From SAR86 cluster bacterium AG-313-D11 (GTDB taxonomy: Bacteria; Pseudomonadota; Gammaproteobacteria; Magnimaribacterales; D2472), in contig QBVW01000002.1 of NCBI GenBank assembly GCA_003284215.1, forward strand, positions 62,001 through 126,000: DNA of 64,000 nt, written 5' to 3'. Positions 28,248 to 38,697 of the stretch are shown here, piece after piece. Position numbers and translations under genes: made by a program. The notes below the pieces were generated by a model. The model made no database searches. It was not told the origin of the DNA and saw only the letters and a list, made by a program, of their open reading frames with translations. Each line of letters starts with the position of its first letter. Positions within the stretch are counted from its first letter, which is position 1.

Positions 28248-29453
28248 TTATTCGTATCGAAGGGCTACTGCTGGCTCTAATTGTGCTGCTTTTCTTGCGG
28301 GCCAAATACCAAAAAATAATCCAACACATGCCGAAAACATAACTGAGCCTAAAATAGCTGAGAACGGTATGGTGAAGACCCAATCTTGAAATAGCGTAAC
28401 TACAAAATATAAGCTAGATCCAAAAATTACACCAATAATTCCTCCAATGATACATAGAGTAACAGCCTCTATGATGAATTGAAGTAGTATCGCTTGATGA
28501 GTTGCACCTAGCGCTTTTCTGAGACCTATCTCTCTAGTTCTCTCTGTCACAGATACCAGCATAATATTCATCACACCAATTCCTCCAACCATAAGGCTTA
28601 TACCAGCAATACCAATTAATAAAGCAGAAAAAATTGCAGTTGCTTGTTTCTGCAAATCTGTAAACTGTGACCAATCATTGATTCTAAAATTATTTTCCTC
28701 ACCAGGTCCTATATCATGCTCTCTTCTAAGCACTCTTTCGATGGAAATCATTGCCTCTTCAGGAGAATAGGTATTTGGAACTTCAACGCGGATTGAATCA
28801 ACCCTATCTCTTCCAAATACCCTATCGGATGCAGTTAATAATGGAATATAAATTTGCTCGTCAGGATTAGACCATCCTGAGGAGCCCTCGGACTTAGCGA
28901 CGCCTATAATCTTAAAGGTTACACCGCCAAGATCAATCTCCTCTCCAACTAAAGCTTTTGAAGATGTTTTGAGTTCAGTACCAACGCTAGAGCCAATAAT
29001 TGCAACTCTTTTTCTTGCTAGATCATCTCTTTCAGTGAAAAAAATTCCCTGATCAATTTCATATCCTTGAATACTTAAAAAGTCCTCTCTTGCACCAATT
29101 ACAGAAATGCTAATACTTTCATTTTTGTATTTTAGTGATTTGCTACCGCGAATTTCTGGAGAGACTCTCCAGTTAATTTCTTTATCTTTGATTAAGGCAT
29201 CTGCATCTGAAATTGATAGAGGTGCAGCACTTATCTTTTGACTCCCTCTTCCTCGAGATGGGTAGACAGATAGCGTCCTGGCAGACAAATTAGTTATTGA
29301 GTCATCAATTGCTCTTTGAGCACTGGAGCCAATACCAACCATCGCAATAACTGAAGCTGTTCCAATAACAATGGCAATTGTAGTTAAAAGAGATCGTAAC
29401 AGATTGGCTCTGATAGAATCTAATGCTGTTGATACTGACTCTTGTAGGACCAT
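28248..29453 (-). CDS. MacB-like ABC transporter permease (FtsX domain)
   Basis: ALDSIRANLLRSLLTTIAIVIGTASVIAMVGIGSSAQ, GGIGVMNIMLVSVTERTREIGLRKALGA, WPARKAAQLEPAVALRYE. Confidence 0.93.
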   Translation of the reverse strand: MVLQESVSTALDSIRANLLRSLLTTIAIVIGTASVIAMVGIGSSAQRAIDDSITNLSARTLSVYPSRGRGSQKISAAPLSISDADALIKDKEINWRVSPEIRGSKSLKYKNESISISVIGAREDFLSIQGYEIDQGIFFTERDDLARKRVAIIGSSVGTELKTSSKALVGEEIDLGGVTFKIIGVAKSEGSSGWSNPDEQIYIPLLTASDRVFGRDRVDSIRVEVPNTYSPEEAMISIERVLRREHDIGPGEENNFRINDWSQFTDLQKQATAIFSALLIGIAGISLMVGGIGVMNIMLVSVTERTREIGLRKALGATHQAILLQFIIEAVTLCIIGGIIGVIFGSSLYFVVTLFQDWVFTIPFSAILGSVMFSACVGLFFGIWPARKAAQLEPAVALRYE

Positions 29454-29456
29454 CGA

Positions 29457-30653
29457 TTAACCAAACCTACTTTTAACTCTATCAGAAAATCTTTGCTGAT
29501 ACTTAATCAAACCTTCGCTAGGAAGTACGTAGACAACTTCATCAATTTTGATACCTGTTTTAACCTCTACATAATTTAAGTCAGTTTTTCCAACCTTTAT
29601 CCATGTTGGTATTGCACCTTTTTTAGTCTTCTTAAGCACAATATAAGCATCAAAATTCTCGCCATCGACTTTTTTTGTCAAGAAATTATTTAATACACCT
29701 TCTTTAATGCCAAGTAATGGTGCTACAGATCGGATATCCTTGCGAGTTCTTAAGGAGCCAGCAGGCAATGCTAAGGCTACCTCCTCATTTAGAATTTCAA
29801 TCTCAACATCGGTATTCATGCCAATGAGCAATAAATTATCTTCGTTCTCAATATCAATCAGAACAGGAAATGTAGTGACATTTTGATCAATTTTTGACAT
29901 GGGTTCGATCTTAGAAACAACCCCAAGAAACTTTTTGTCCCTATAAGCTGAGACTTTTAATGTAACTTCTTGGCCAATAGTAATTTTGCCAATATCTATT
30001 TCATCAATCAAAGCTCTAACTCGGACTTTATTAAGATCTGCCATTTCCATTAATAAGGTGCCGCCACCCACAGCTGATGTTGGTGAGGTAATAACTTGGC
30101 CAACTTCAGCCGGCCTGCTTATAACAGTTCCAGCAATTGGAGACCTTACACTTGTATCATCAAGAGCTATTCGTGCATTTTCTAAAAACACCTCAGCCCT
30201 TACAAGCTGAGCTCTTGCTGAGGAGAATGATTCCTGAGCATCTTCAAATGATTTATCGGAAATATTACCCTCGTCATGCAATCTCTTAGACCGCTCAAAT
30301 TGGTTTTTAGCATTACTCAAACGTACTTTAGCAACCTCAAGATCTGCATTAGCTTGGGCTAAGGTATTTGTTGGAGTTCTCTGATCTATTCTGGCAAGAA
30401 CTACACCTTCATCTACATAATCCCCAATCTCAGCTCCTAGAAAAAGAATTTGTCCGGATGCTTTTGATTTAATTTCAATTGAGGATATAGCTTCAACAGT
30501 TCCAGACGCTTCCACAGTAAGTTCAAGCTGTTGAGATGCTGCTTCTTTTAAAGCATAGAATTTAAATTCTTCCTCATCTTTACTGCCACCACAACTAACA
30601 ATGAATATCACAGATGCAAATATGCTGAATATTTTAATTATTGAGTTCTTCAT
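29457..30653 (-). CDS. MacA/RND-type periplasmic adaptor subunit (lipoprotein)
   Basis: FIVSCGGS lipobox; biotinyl-lipoyl-like region GTVEAISSIEIKSKASGQI; coiled coil; VRSPIAGTVISRPAEVGQVI. Confidence 0.92.
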   Translation of the reverse strand: MKNSIIKIFSIFASVIFIVSCGGSKDEEEFKFYALKEAASQQLELTVEASGTVEAISSIEIKSKASGQILFLGAEIGDYVDEGVVLARIDQRTPTNTLAQANADLEVAKVRLSNAKNQFERSKRLHDEGNISDKSFEDAQESFSSARAQLVRAEVFLENARIALDDTSVRSPIAGTVISRPAEVGQVITSPTSAVGGGTLLMEMADLNKVRVRALIDEIDIGKITIGQEVTLKVSAYRDKKFLGVVSKIEPMSKIDQNVTTFPVLIDIENEDNLLLIGMNTDVEIEILNEEVALALPAGSLRTRKDIRSVAPLLGIKEGVLNNFLTKKVDGENFDAYIVLKKTKKGAIPTWIKVGKTDLNYVEVKTGIKIDEVVYVLPSEGLIKYQQRFSDRVKSRFG

Positions 30654-31339
30654 GATTTTCCTTTTAATGTATCTGATTCTACCAAACCATCCTTGATAAA
30701 TATCGTTCTTTGAGCCTCAGCTGCTACCTCATTTTCATGAGTAATGAGAATAATGGTTTGCCCTTGTTTATGCAGATTATGAAAAAGGTGCATTACATCT
30801 TGTCCAGTCTGGCTATCCAAGTTTCCAGTAGGCTCATCAGCGAATAAAATAGATGGGTTGTTTACCAGGGCTCTGGCTATTGCAACTCTCTGTTGTTGCC
30901 CTCCCGAAAGCTCAGATGGTTGATGATCCATCCTTGATTCAAGTCCAACTTGAGAAAGTACTTCTTTACCTCTTTTTACTTGATCAGCCTTATCCACTCC
31001 AGCATATTTCAAAGGCAACATGACATTATCTAACGCAGTATTGCGTGCCAATAAATGAAAATTTTGAAATACAAAACCAATTTCTTTATTTCTAATACCA
31101 GCAAGATCATCAGCCTCTAGTTTGCTAACTTCTTGATTATTTAAATAATAGGTTCCATCAGTAGGACTATCAAGGCAACCTATAATATTCATAAGTGTTG
31201 ATTTGCCTGATCCAGATGGACCCATAATTGCTATAAATTCACCTTTCTGTATCCCAAAACTAACGCCTCTTAAGGCCTCTACAGTTTGGGTGCCAAGCAA
31301 ATAATGCTTGGTAATATTCTTAACGTCTATAACATTCAT
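30650..31339 (-). CDS. ABC transporter ATP-binding protein (MacB/LolD-type)
   Basis: GPSGSGKSTLMNIIGCLD Walker A, LSGGQQQRVAIARALVNNPSILFADEPTGNLDS. Confidence 0.95.
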   Translation of the reverse strand: MNVIDVKNITKHYLLGTQTVEALRGVSFGIQKGEFIAIMGPSGSGKSTLMNIIGCLDSPTDGTYYLNNQEVSKLEADDLAGIRNKEIGFVFQNFHLLARNTALDNVMLPLKYAGVDKADQVKRGKEVLSQVGLESRMDHQPSELSGGQQQRVAIARALVNNPSILFADEPTGNLDSQTGQDVMHLFHNLHKQGQTIILITHENEVAAEAQRTIFIKDGLVESDTLKGKS

Positions 31340-31794
31340 ATATGTTCACACAAAAAAACAGGGATCTCTCGTTCGGTATTGGCCTGATAAGTTGCATAGT
31401 CTGGATAAAATGAACAAATTAATGGCCACAGCTCATCCTTTTTTTCTTTAGACACCTCTTTTGCAAAATAGTTTCCATGCCCATTAATTGTCGATATTTT
31501 AAGCTGTGGATGTGCTTTAACGTTGTAATACCAATTCGGGTTCTTTGGCATCCCGCCCAAAGATGCAACAAGTATTGGCATCCCATCTTGATGCACATAA
31601 ATCAGAGGTATATTTCTAATTTTATTTGACTTAGCACCTCTTGTTTCCACAACCATGATTGGATAACCTCCTGGCCATTTATTCCAGAGCCTCCCTTTAC
31701 TCATTAAAAAAACACTGGCTTGAAACTTAGCGAAGTACTTAATAATTCGTTTAGCTGTTTTGGCTTGCTTTAAGGTATATTTTTCAGAAGTCAT
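31336..31794 (-). CDS. deazaflavin-dependent nitroreductase-like (Ddn/DUF385) family protein
   Basis: VVETRGAKSNKIRNIPLIYVHQDGMPILVASLGGMPKNPNWYYNVKAHPQL and C-terminal YATYQANTEREIPVF. Confidence 0.8.
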   Translation of the reverse strand: MTSEKYTLKQAKTAKRIIKYFAKFQASVFLMSKGRLWNKWPGGYPIMVVETRGAKSNKIRNIPLIYVHQDGMPILVASLGGMPKNPNWYYNVKAHPQLKISTINGHGNYFAKEVSKEKKDELWPLICSFYPDYATYQANTEREIPVFLCEHI

Positions 31795-31818
31795 TGATGT
31801 TTAATGGTATGTATAGAC

Positions 31819-31852
31819 ATACTTAATGTCAAGTTTACTTGACATTAAGTAT
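31819..31852. promoter_or_regulatory. perfect 15-bp inverted repeat (putative operator/promoter)
   Basis: ATACTTAATGTCAAG-TTTA-CTTGACATTAAGTAT. Minus strand shows TTGACA, 17 nt, TACCAT, upstream of the gene starting at 31794. Confidence 0.5.
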
Positions 31853-33018
31853 TACTCGAAAGCGGCTATATTTGTTTGTAAATTGCCCAGTATCAAGGCA
31901 TGAATATCGTGAGTACCTTCGTAGGTATTAACTGCTTCTAGGTTCATCGAGTGCCTCACAACATGATATTCATCAATAACTCCGTTTCCACCATGCATGT
32001 CTCGCGCCATTCTGGCCACTTCTAAAGCTTTTCCGCAGTTGTTACGCTTGATTAGAGAAATCATTTCAGGAATCATTTTCTCCTCATCAATTAACCTTCC
32101 TACTCGAAGGGCTGCTTGTAAGCCTAATGAAATTTCAGTTTGCATGTCTGCTAATTTTTTTTGAACTAATTGTTTGGCTGCAAGAGGTGTGCCAAATTGA
32201 GTTCTATCTAATGTATATTGACGAGCAGCATGCCAGCAAAACTCAGCAGCACCCATGGCGCCCCATGCAATACCATATCTAGCCATATTTAAACAAGAAA
32301 ATGGCCCTCTAAAACTTTGAGCTAGTGGAAGAACATGATCCTCGGGAATAAATACATCAGACATAAAAATTTGGCCAGTTGTTGAAGCTCTTAAGGCAAA
32401 CTTACCTTCAAGCACCTTAGTATCTAACCCTTTAAAGTCTTTTCTTGCTATAAATCCTCTTAAGACTCCCTGCTCGTCTTTTGCCCAAATAACAAACACA
32501 TCTGCTACTGGCGCATTAGTAATCCAAGTCTTAGAGCCATTTAATTTATATCCACCCTCTACTTTTTTAGCATTTGAGGACATGCTACCAGGATCAGATC
32601 CAGCGTCGGGTTCGGTCAAACCAAAACATCCTATCAAATTTCCAGCAGCCATCTGTGGCAAGAGATCTTCTTTTTGCTCTTCAGATCCAAACTGATAAAT
32701 TGCATACATAGCTAAAGATGATTGAACGCTAAATGCTGAACGATAACTTGAATCTACTCTTTCAATCTCTCTGGTAATAAGTCCATAAGAAACATAGCCA
32801 ACCCCCGCACAACCATAACCTTTGATAGATGCTCCTAAAATACCAAGCTCACCCATTTCTTTATATATTTCGGTATGAAAATTTTCATTTCTGTTTGCTT
32901 CAAGAATTCTAGGCATTAAAGATTGTTTGCAATACTCTCGAACATTGTCCTTGATCATGCGCTCTTCTTCTGTCAGTTGGTCTTCGAGGCGAAAGATATC
33001 TTCCCAGTTATTATCCAT
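31852..33018 (-). CDS. acyl-CoA dehydrogenase, glutaryl-CoA dehydrogenase-like
   Basis: [59 protein letters not shown]. Confidence 0.92.
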   Translation of the reverse strand: MDNNWEDIFRLEDQLTEEERMIKDNVREYCKQSLMPRILEANRNENFHTEIYKEMGELGILGASIKGYGCAGVGYVSYGLITREIERVDSSYRSAFSVQSSLAMYAIYQFGSEEQKEDLLPQMAAGNLIGCFGLTEPDAGSDPGSMSSNAKKVEGGYKLNGSKTWITNAPVADVFVIWAKDEQGVLRGFIARKDFKGLDTKVLEGKFALRASTTGQIFMSDVFIPEDHVLPLAQSFRGPFSCLNMARYGIAWGAMGAAEFCWHAARQYTLDRTQFGTPLAAKQLVQKKLADMQTEISLGLQAALRVGRLIDEEKMIPEMISLIKRNNCGKALEVARMARDMHGGNGVIDEYHVVRHSMNLEAVNTYEGTHDIHALILGNLQTNIAAFE

Positions 33019-33056
33019 AAAAAATAAAGACAGCCTTAGTTTTTAACCAAGGCTGT
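33019..33056 (-). terminator. rho-independent terminator after TonB-dependent receptor
   Basis: Minus strand ACAGCCTTGG-TTAAAAA-CTAAGGCTGT followed by CTTTATTTTTT. Confidence 0.7.
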
Positions 33057-33066
33057 GAATTTTGTA

Positions 33067-35247
33067 CTAAAATTTGTAATGAAGATCCATGCCAATCGTT
33101 CTAGGAGGATCAAAATAACCAACTGTTAAGTACCCAAAGGAAGGCGGGAAACTAATTCCACTTGATTGATGAAATTTATTTGATAAATTTTTAATCCAAA
33201 AATTTAGCTGCATGTTTTCAGTTGGTTCAGTGAATATGTAGAAATTAGCTTTACCATTTGAATCAATATGGGTAAGCTCAGACCTAAAATCTTTAGAATT
33301 GTATGGAAAGGACGGATGCTCTCCAACTCTACTGTAATCTAACCTAGCTCTGTAATTTCCAAAATCTTGCTCTAGGGCAACAAAAACATTCGTTTCTGGA
33401 GAATACGGAATAAGCTCTAAAAGAAAACCATCGCCAGCTGATTTATTGCCAGTGAACTCAGAGTCTAGTGTGCTAATGTTTACAGTGAGTTTGGTTGAAT
33501 CTCCAATCATGGTTAAAGACTCAATTTCTAAACCTGATATATCAGCTGAATTATTTATGACTTCTGAGGCAGCTGCAGCATCTGCAGTGAAATAAGAAAT
33601 TTGCATATCCTCATGCTCATTATCAAAATAGGCTATATTTAGCATCATTCTATTATTAAAGTATTGTCCTTTGAGACCAAGCTCAGTTGATTGAATAGTT
33701 TCAGGCGCATAAGGAACAGATGCTGCAAAGGGATTTGAGCTCTCAGCATTAAATCCGCCTGCTTTAAAGCCTTCAGCTAGTTTGAAATATAAATTAGTGT
33801 TTTCACTATATGCATGCTCTAAAATAAAAGTTCCTGTAGTATCATCGAAGCTGCCTTCTCCATTTGCTGAAATAACACCAACATACTCTTTAAAACCTTT
33901 CTTATCTTCTTCTGTTGAGCGTATTCCTAAGGTCACATCCCAAGCTTCACTCAATCGATACGTTAACTGACCAAAAATTGCCTCAGACTCTCCGCTGCCT
34001 GAATAATTTTGCTGGAATACTGACCCTCCAAGAAAGAATGACTGTGGATTAGCTGTATAGGCATCATCCTCTAGAGCGTAATAACCAAGCACATAGTCCA
34101 TATTTTCGGTAGAGCCAACGAGCTGAAGTTCGAACGTTTCGGCATCATAATCAGTATCTCTTGATGTATCAGCAATATTAAAAGGACCACCATCTAAATC
34201 TAAACGGTCATACCAATCAGTCTTTCTTTTTGACCAAATCGCTTTTATGGTTCCAAAACCTATGTCTCGTGAATACTGCATGCTTGTTCCGCTAACGTCG
34301 GAAAGCTCTCTAGTTGGAGTATTGTTGCTAGCATAAGCTTGACGTTTAGCATTTTGGAATAATTCAATTGGTGCTATCCTCAATCCTCCAGCAGCTGGAT
34401 TGGCTCCAAGACCAAATGCATCACTCCAGTTTGGAATGGCATAAACTAATTGAGCAAATGGAGGCACATTGTCTTGTGAAGTCTTATCGGCTGTAAAGCT
34501 GAAGCTTGATTTCTCACCTTCGAATAGATAGGTAAGCTTATAACCTGACGAATCGATAGTATTAAGTTTATCGTTACTGGACACTGCGGCAGGAACTACA
34601 CCCTGTTGAGGTGAATAAGGAGATGCTGCCATAGTGACATAACCACCTCTTCTTTTCTCATTAAGTACAATTTTTAGAAAACCATTTCCAGCTAAAGAAA
34701 AATCATGAATAAATTGAGCTTGTCTTAAACCATAGTTACCTAACGTAAGCTTTGCTGACATTCCCTCTCCAGAAGGTTTTTTAGTAATTAGATTAATTGC
34801 ACCGCCAAGTGTATTTCTTCCATACAAAGTACCTTGAGGACCTCTAAGGATTTCAACTCTTTCCAAATCAACCACGTCAAAAATAGACCCTTGTCCTTTA
34901 CCTAAATAAACTCCATCAAGATACATTCCAACTGTTGGTTCCCAAGTAATAGCTGGATTAGTTGTTGATCCTCCCCTAATTGCAATGGTTGCAGCAGTAT
35001 TGTTTGAAGGAGTGTTAATAATATGTACATTGGGTGCTAGATTGGCTAAATCAACAATATTTGCAAGATCTAGATCGTCAATTGTAGACTCAGTAAGTGC
35101 AGTAATTGCAATGGGTGTGTCTTGAAGGTTCTCCTCTTTCTTTTGAGCAGTAACAACGACTTCTTCGAGCATGCCTGTTGCTTGAGCATTTACATTAAGT
35201 GCGAAAAACAGTGGCAGCACTAAAAAAATATTTTTGAATCTCATCAT
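33067..35247 (-). CDS. TonB-dependent outer membrane receptor
   Basis: Signal peptide, EEVVVTAQKKEENLQDTPIAITAL, VEILRGPQGTLYGRNTLGGAINLITKKP, C-terminal LHYKF. Confidence 0.94.
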   Translation of the reverse strand: MMRFKNIFLVLPLFFALNVNAQATGMLEEVVVTAQKKEENLQDTPIAITALTESTIDDLDLANIVDLANLAPNVHIINTPSNNTAATIAIRGGSTTNPAITWEPTVGMYLDGVYLGKGQGSIFDVVDLERVEILRGPQGTLYGRNTLGGAINLITKKPSGEGMSAKLTLGNYGLRQAQFIHDFSLAGNGFLKIVLNEKRRGGYVTMAASPYSPQQGVVPAAVSSNDKLNTIDSSGYKLTYLFEGEKSSFSFTADKTSQDNVPPFAQLVYAIPNWSDAFGLGANPAAGGLRIAPIELFQNAKRQAYASNNTPTRELSDVSGTSMQYSRDIGFGTIKAIWSKRKTDWYDRLDLDGGPFNIADTSRDTDYDAETFELQLVGSTENMDYVLGYYALEDDAYTANPQSFFLGGSVFQQNYSGSGESEAIFGQLTYRLSEAWDVTLGIRSTEEDKKGFKEYVGVISANGEGSFDDTTGTFILEHAYSENTNLYFKLAEGFKAGGFNAESSNPFAASVPYAPETIQSTELGLKGQYFNNRMMLNIAYFDNEHEDMQISYFTADAAAASEVINNSADISGLEIESLTMIGDSTKLTVNISTLDSEFTGNKSAGDGFLLELIPYSPETNVFVALEQDFGNYRARLDYSRVGEHPSFPYNSKDFRSELTHIDSNGKANFYIFTEPTENMQLNFWIKNLSNKFHQSSGISFPPSFGYLTVGYFDPPRTIGMDLHYKF

Positions 35248-35321
35248 AATAAATTCTCCCTTATTATCTAATGAATAATTTAAATTCTAATTTATGTAAT
35301 TAGTTTACAAGATGTAGCTAA

Positions 35322-35558
35322 TTAATCTACTTTTTCAACACGCAATATACCAAATCTTGGCGAGGAAAAGGTTATTTCTGAACTCTGCATTGCCTTAGAT
35401 GCAAGCTCGATCATTTTGTTGCTATTGCCACATATAATTATTAAAGGTAGTAGATTTTGATATTGATAGATGAAATTGACCACTTCTGATGCTACATCTT
35501 GATGTTTTGTTCCGTGGAGATCTAAATGAGTAATTCCCTTCTCTTCAAATATGCTCAT
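35322..35558 (-). CDS. small Smr-like domain protein
   Basis: HLDLHGTKHQDVASEVVNFI...LIIICGNSNKMIELA...FGILRVE resembles the Smr fold. Confidence 0.55.
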   Translation of the reverse strand: MSIFEEKGITHLDLHGTKHQDVASEVVNFIYQYQNLLPLIIICGNSNKMIELASKAMQSSEITFSSPRFGILRVEKVD

Positions 35559-35594
35559 GAGTGCATAAAAAATATTATTAAGTAGAATTTATTT

Positions 35595-36821
35595 TTAGGC
35601 AATATTGGTATTGACCATCATCACATCCATACGCCTTGCGTTATGATGACCATAGTCGTAGACAATATCATTGCCTAGACTTAAATCTGGAAACCGCTTG
35701 AATAATTCTTTCAACATAACTTCTGTTTGTGATCTTACTAAAGTAACCCCAATACAATAATGTGGTCCCTGTCCGAAAGAGATGCTTTTATCATGGTCGC
35801 GTTGAATATCAAATTTTCTGGGCTCGTTGTAGATTTTTGCATCCATTCCAGCTGTACTAGTAATTAATTGAACCATTTCACCTTTTTTAACATTATGTCC
35901 ATTAATTTCTAAATCCTCAGAGGCATACCTTGCTAAACCTGTCTTTCCAGATGATTCATATCTTAAAGTCTCTGAAATAGCTCCCTGAACAAGATTTTCG
36001 TCTGATTTCAATGCTTTGAACTCCTCGGGGTGTTGTAATAAATTCTTAATAAGGTAGCTATGTAAATCTACTGCTGTATCAGAGCCCGCTCCAAGAACTG
36101 CACCAACCAATGCACACATCTCTAGATTAGATAATTTTGATCCTTCGTCCTCAGCAAGTATCAAAGTTGATAGGAAATCATCGCCTGGATTAGCCCTTCT
36201 TTCATCGATTAATTCGTTAAGCAAATTTAATCCTTCCGGCACACCTTTGATTGCATCCTTTCGCTCTTCAGGAGTAAGCATGGGATTAATGCCTCTCACA
36301 ACACCATATGCAAGTGAATCAAAAATTGGGAATTTATCTCTCGGAATGCCGACTAAACTGGCAATGGCTTGTGTCGGAATTTTTTCAGCAATCTCGGCCG
36401 CGAAATTAAATGAATCTGGTGTTCCAATTTCATCAAACCTCTCTTTTACGAGGATAGAGAATCTATCTTTCATTTTTTCCATGATTCTTGGCGAGAATGC
36501 TGGAAGAGCAAGTTTTCTTAACCTCAAATGATTTTTTCTATCAAGAAAAAATAAATTGTTATTCATTAGTTTTTCAAATGCATCCATCTCTTCAAGAGGT
36601 TTTTTAGGAGGTGCATATTCCCAAAGATTAAAATCCGTAGAAAGACGTCTATCAAGCAGGCAATTTATGATATTTTCATGCCCTGTCACCAGCCATGCCT
36701 GCCAAGCATCAAACCTGGAGATAGGGTATTCATTAGATAGTTTTTCTAATGTAGGTACTGGATCATGAATAAATTCCTTCGAGGCTGGATTGAAGAAGTG
36801 ATCAACTGTTTGAACGGCCAT
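35595..36821 (-). CDS. cytochrome P450
   Basis: Heme-thiolate motif SFGQGPHYCIGVTL, ETLR of helix K, GAGSDTAVDL I-helix. Confidence 0.94.
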   Translation of the reverse strand: MAVQTVDHFFNPASKEFIHDPVPTLEKLSNEYPISRFDAWQAWLVTGHENIINCLLDRRLSTDFNLWEYAPPKKPLEEMDAFEKLMNNNLFFLDRKNHLRLRKLALPAFSPRIMEKMKDRFSILVKERFDEIGTPDSFNFAAEIAEKIPTQAIASLVGIPRDKFPIFDSLAYGVVRGINPMLTPEERKDAIKGVPEGLNLLNELIDERRANPGDDFLSTLILAEDEGSKLSNLEMCALVGAVLGAGSDTAVDLHSYLIKNLLQHPEEFKALKSDENLVQGAISETLRYESSGKTGLARYASEDLEINGHNVKKGEMVQLITSTAGMDAKIYNEPRKFDIQRDHDKSISFGQGPHYCIGVTLVRSQTEVMLKELFKRFPDLSLGNDIVYDYGHHNARRMDVMMVNTNIA

Positions 36822-36833
36822 TATCTGTTTAAT

Positions 36834-37712
36834 TTAAAAAATATTAGGATTTGGTAAATCGCTTCGAGTAATTATTGACTCAACACGATCCTTGAATGCT
36901 TGTTCACTTTTTTCATTTATTGGATTTATCCAATACTTACCCTCTTTAATCTGAGCTAGGCAAAAAGATGCAACTTCTTCTGGTTCAGTTGTTTCCATCT
37001 CAATTCCCATTGAGCTCATCATGTCCAACATATCTTCTACTGAGGAGATTGGATGTTCAGGAGCGTTTGGATCTCTTGCAAGCTCCTCAGGACGGTTGCG
37101 CTCTGCTGAAAATAACTTAGTTCTAACTGTATGTGGGCCTGGAAATAAAATGGACACTTTTACTTTTGCTTCGGCCTGTTCTAACTGTAATTTCAATACC
37201 TCAGTAATGCTTGAAACTGAGGCTTTGGAAGAAGTGTAAATAGGTGTTGAAGGTAAATTTATAAATGCCCCATTTCCAGAACATGTATTAATGACTCTTG
37301 ACTCTTCTCCATGAGCCAACATACCTGGAACAAATGCTTGAATGCCGTGAAGGACTCCCATTACATTGACGCCAAAAGCCCACTCCCAATCGTTTGGTTT
37401 TGTTTCCCATATTGGTAACAACTCTGCTGGTGCAACACCTGCATTATTAAAAAGTAAATGAACAGGCCCCAAGTCTGATTGACACCAACTTGCAAGATTA
37501 ATCATAGAATCGATATCTGATACATCTGCGACCTTACAAGTAACATCTAAAGACTTTGCAACAAGCTGTTGTGTTGAGCGTTCCAAGCTATCCTTTTCAA
37601 CATCCGTTAGAACAACTCTAGCACCCTCTTTGGCAAGGGCTTCGCCAATTGCAAAGCCGACACCAGAGGCTCCACCAGTTACTATGGCTAACTTGCCACT
37701 AAAGTCTTTCAT
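36834..37712 (-). CDS. short-chain dehydrogenase/reductase
   Basis: TGGASGVGFAIG, NNAGVAP, YTSSKASV motifs. Confidence 0.91.
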   Translation of the reverse strand: MKDFSGKLAIVTGGASGVGFAIGEALAKEGARVVLTDVEKDSLERSTQQLVAKSLDVTCKVADVSDIDSMINLASWCQSDLGPVHLLFNNAGVAPAELLPIWETKPNDWEWAFGVNVMGVLHGIQAFVPGMLAHGEESRVINTCSGNGAFINLPSTPIYTSSKASVSSITEVLKLQLEQAEAKVKVSILFPGPHTVRTKLFSAERNRPEELARDPNAPEHPISSVEDMLDMMSSMGIEMETTEPEEVASFCLAQIKEGKYWINPINEKSEQAFKDRVESIITRSDLPNPNIF

Positions 37713-37721
37713 ATTTAGTCC

Positions 37722-38489
37722 TTAAGCTGAGTCATACCTTGAATGCATGAATGGCACGTACGACATTGCATCAACCTCTTCCATGACCGATGCATTTGAT
37801 GAAGAAGTGCCTTCCTCCCAAACTAAAGAAACCATTTCTTTTACCGGCAAATCCACAACTGGATCTACTGGAGATTCTCTAAGGATGATCTCTCCATCAA
37901 GTTTCGTGAGAACAGACTGAGTTCTGTGCATATTTATCTTTACCAGCAAAGGGTTTTGATCTACCGCTTTGTGTTGTTCGCATGATGGGAATACTTTGAA
38001 ACAATAAACATCGTCAGTAAATGATGATGTCTCAAGCTCATCAGTTGTTTTGCCTTTGAGCTCTAAGTATGTAATTCCATGTCTTGTAACAGTTGCAACA
38101 CAATCATCTCCATCTTTGGAAGCTGTAACATCAGCTATTTTTTTTGGCTCTCCATAAGTTTCTCTACCACCAACAACAACTCCCTCAGTTTCCATCGGCA
38201 TTGTTATTTCATAAATACCCTCTTTTCCTTGATACATACAATTCACACCAAAGGTAGCGGCACCAAACTCCATTCCACCATTTAAATCAACAAATACTCG
38301 AGATATAACAATTCTTACCATAGGATCTGAATGAGGCTCTAATGGAGCAGGAATAAGTTTCTCAATAAGGCCAGGCTCAGTCTTATACCAGGCTTTGATT
38401 GCATGCATATTTGCATCAAAAAATTCTAAATTATTTTCTGCAGCTTCGATTAACTGCTCTTGCGTTTTAACAAATCTTAGTTGTGACAT
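37722..38489 (-). CDS. acetoacetate decarboxylase family protein
   Basis: AWYKTEPGLIEKLIPAPLEP, GGMEFGAATFGVNCMYQGKEGIYEITMPMETEGVVVGGRETYGEPKKIADV. Confidence 0.83.
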   Translation of the reverse strand: MSQLRFVKTQEQLIEAAENNLEFFDANMHAIKAWYKTEPGLIEKLIPAPLEPHSDPMVRIVISRVFVDLNGGMEFGAATFGVNCMYQGKEGIYEITMPMETEGVVVGGRETYGEPKKIADVTASKDGDDCVATVTRHGITYLELKGKTTDELETSSFTDDVYCFKVFPSCEQHKAVDQNPLLVKINMHRTQSVLTKLDGEIILRESPVDPVVDLPVKEMVSLVWEEGTSSSNASVMEEVDAMSYVPFMHSRYDSA

Positions 38490-38697
38490 TATTATTCTCT
38501 CCCTCGTTTAAGTTTATAATACATTTTATGAAATACATTTAACAATATTATTACTCGTAATTAAATAGTGTTAATTTAAGAAAAAATATGTTGATTCAAT
38601 TAATTAATAATGAAATCATGATAATTGTTTATTTTAAAAAATAACACAAAACAAATATAATATTTAAAATAATAATAAATAGAACAAGGAATTAATA

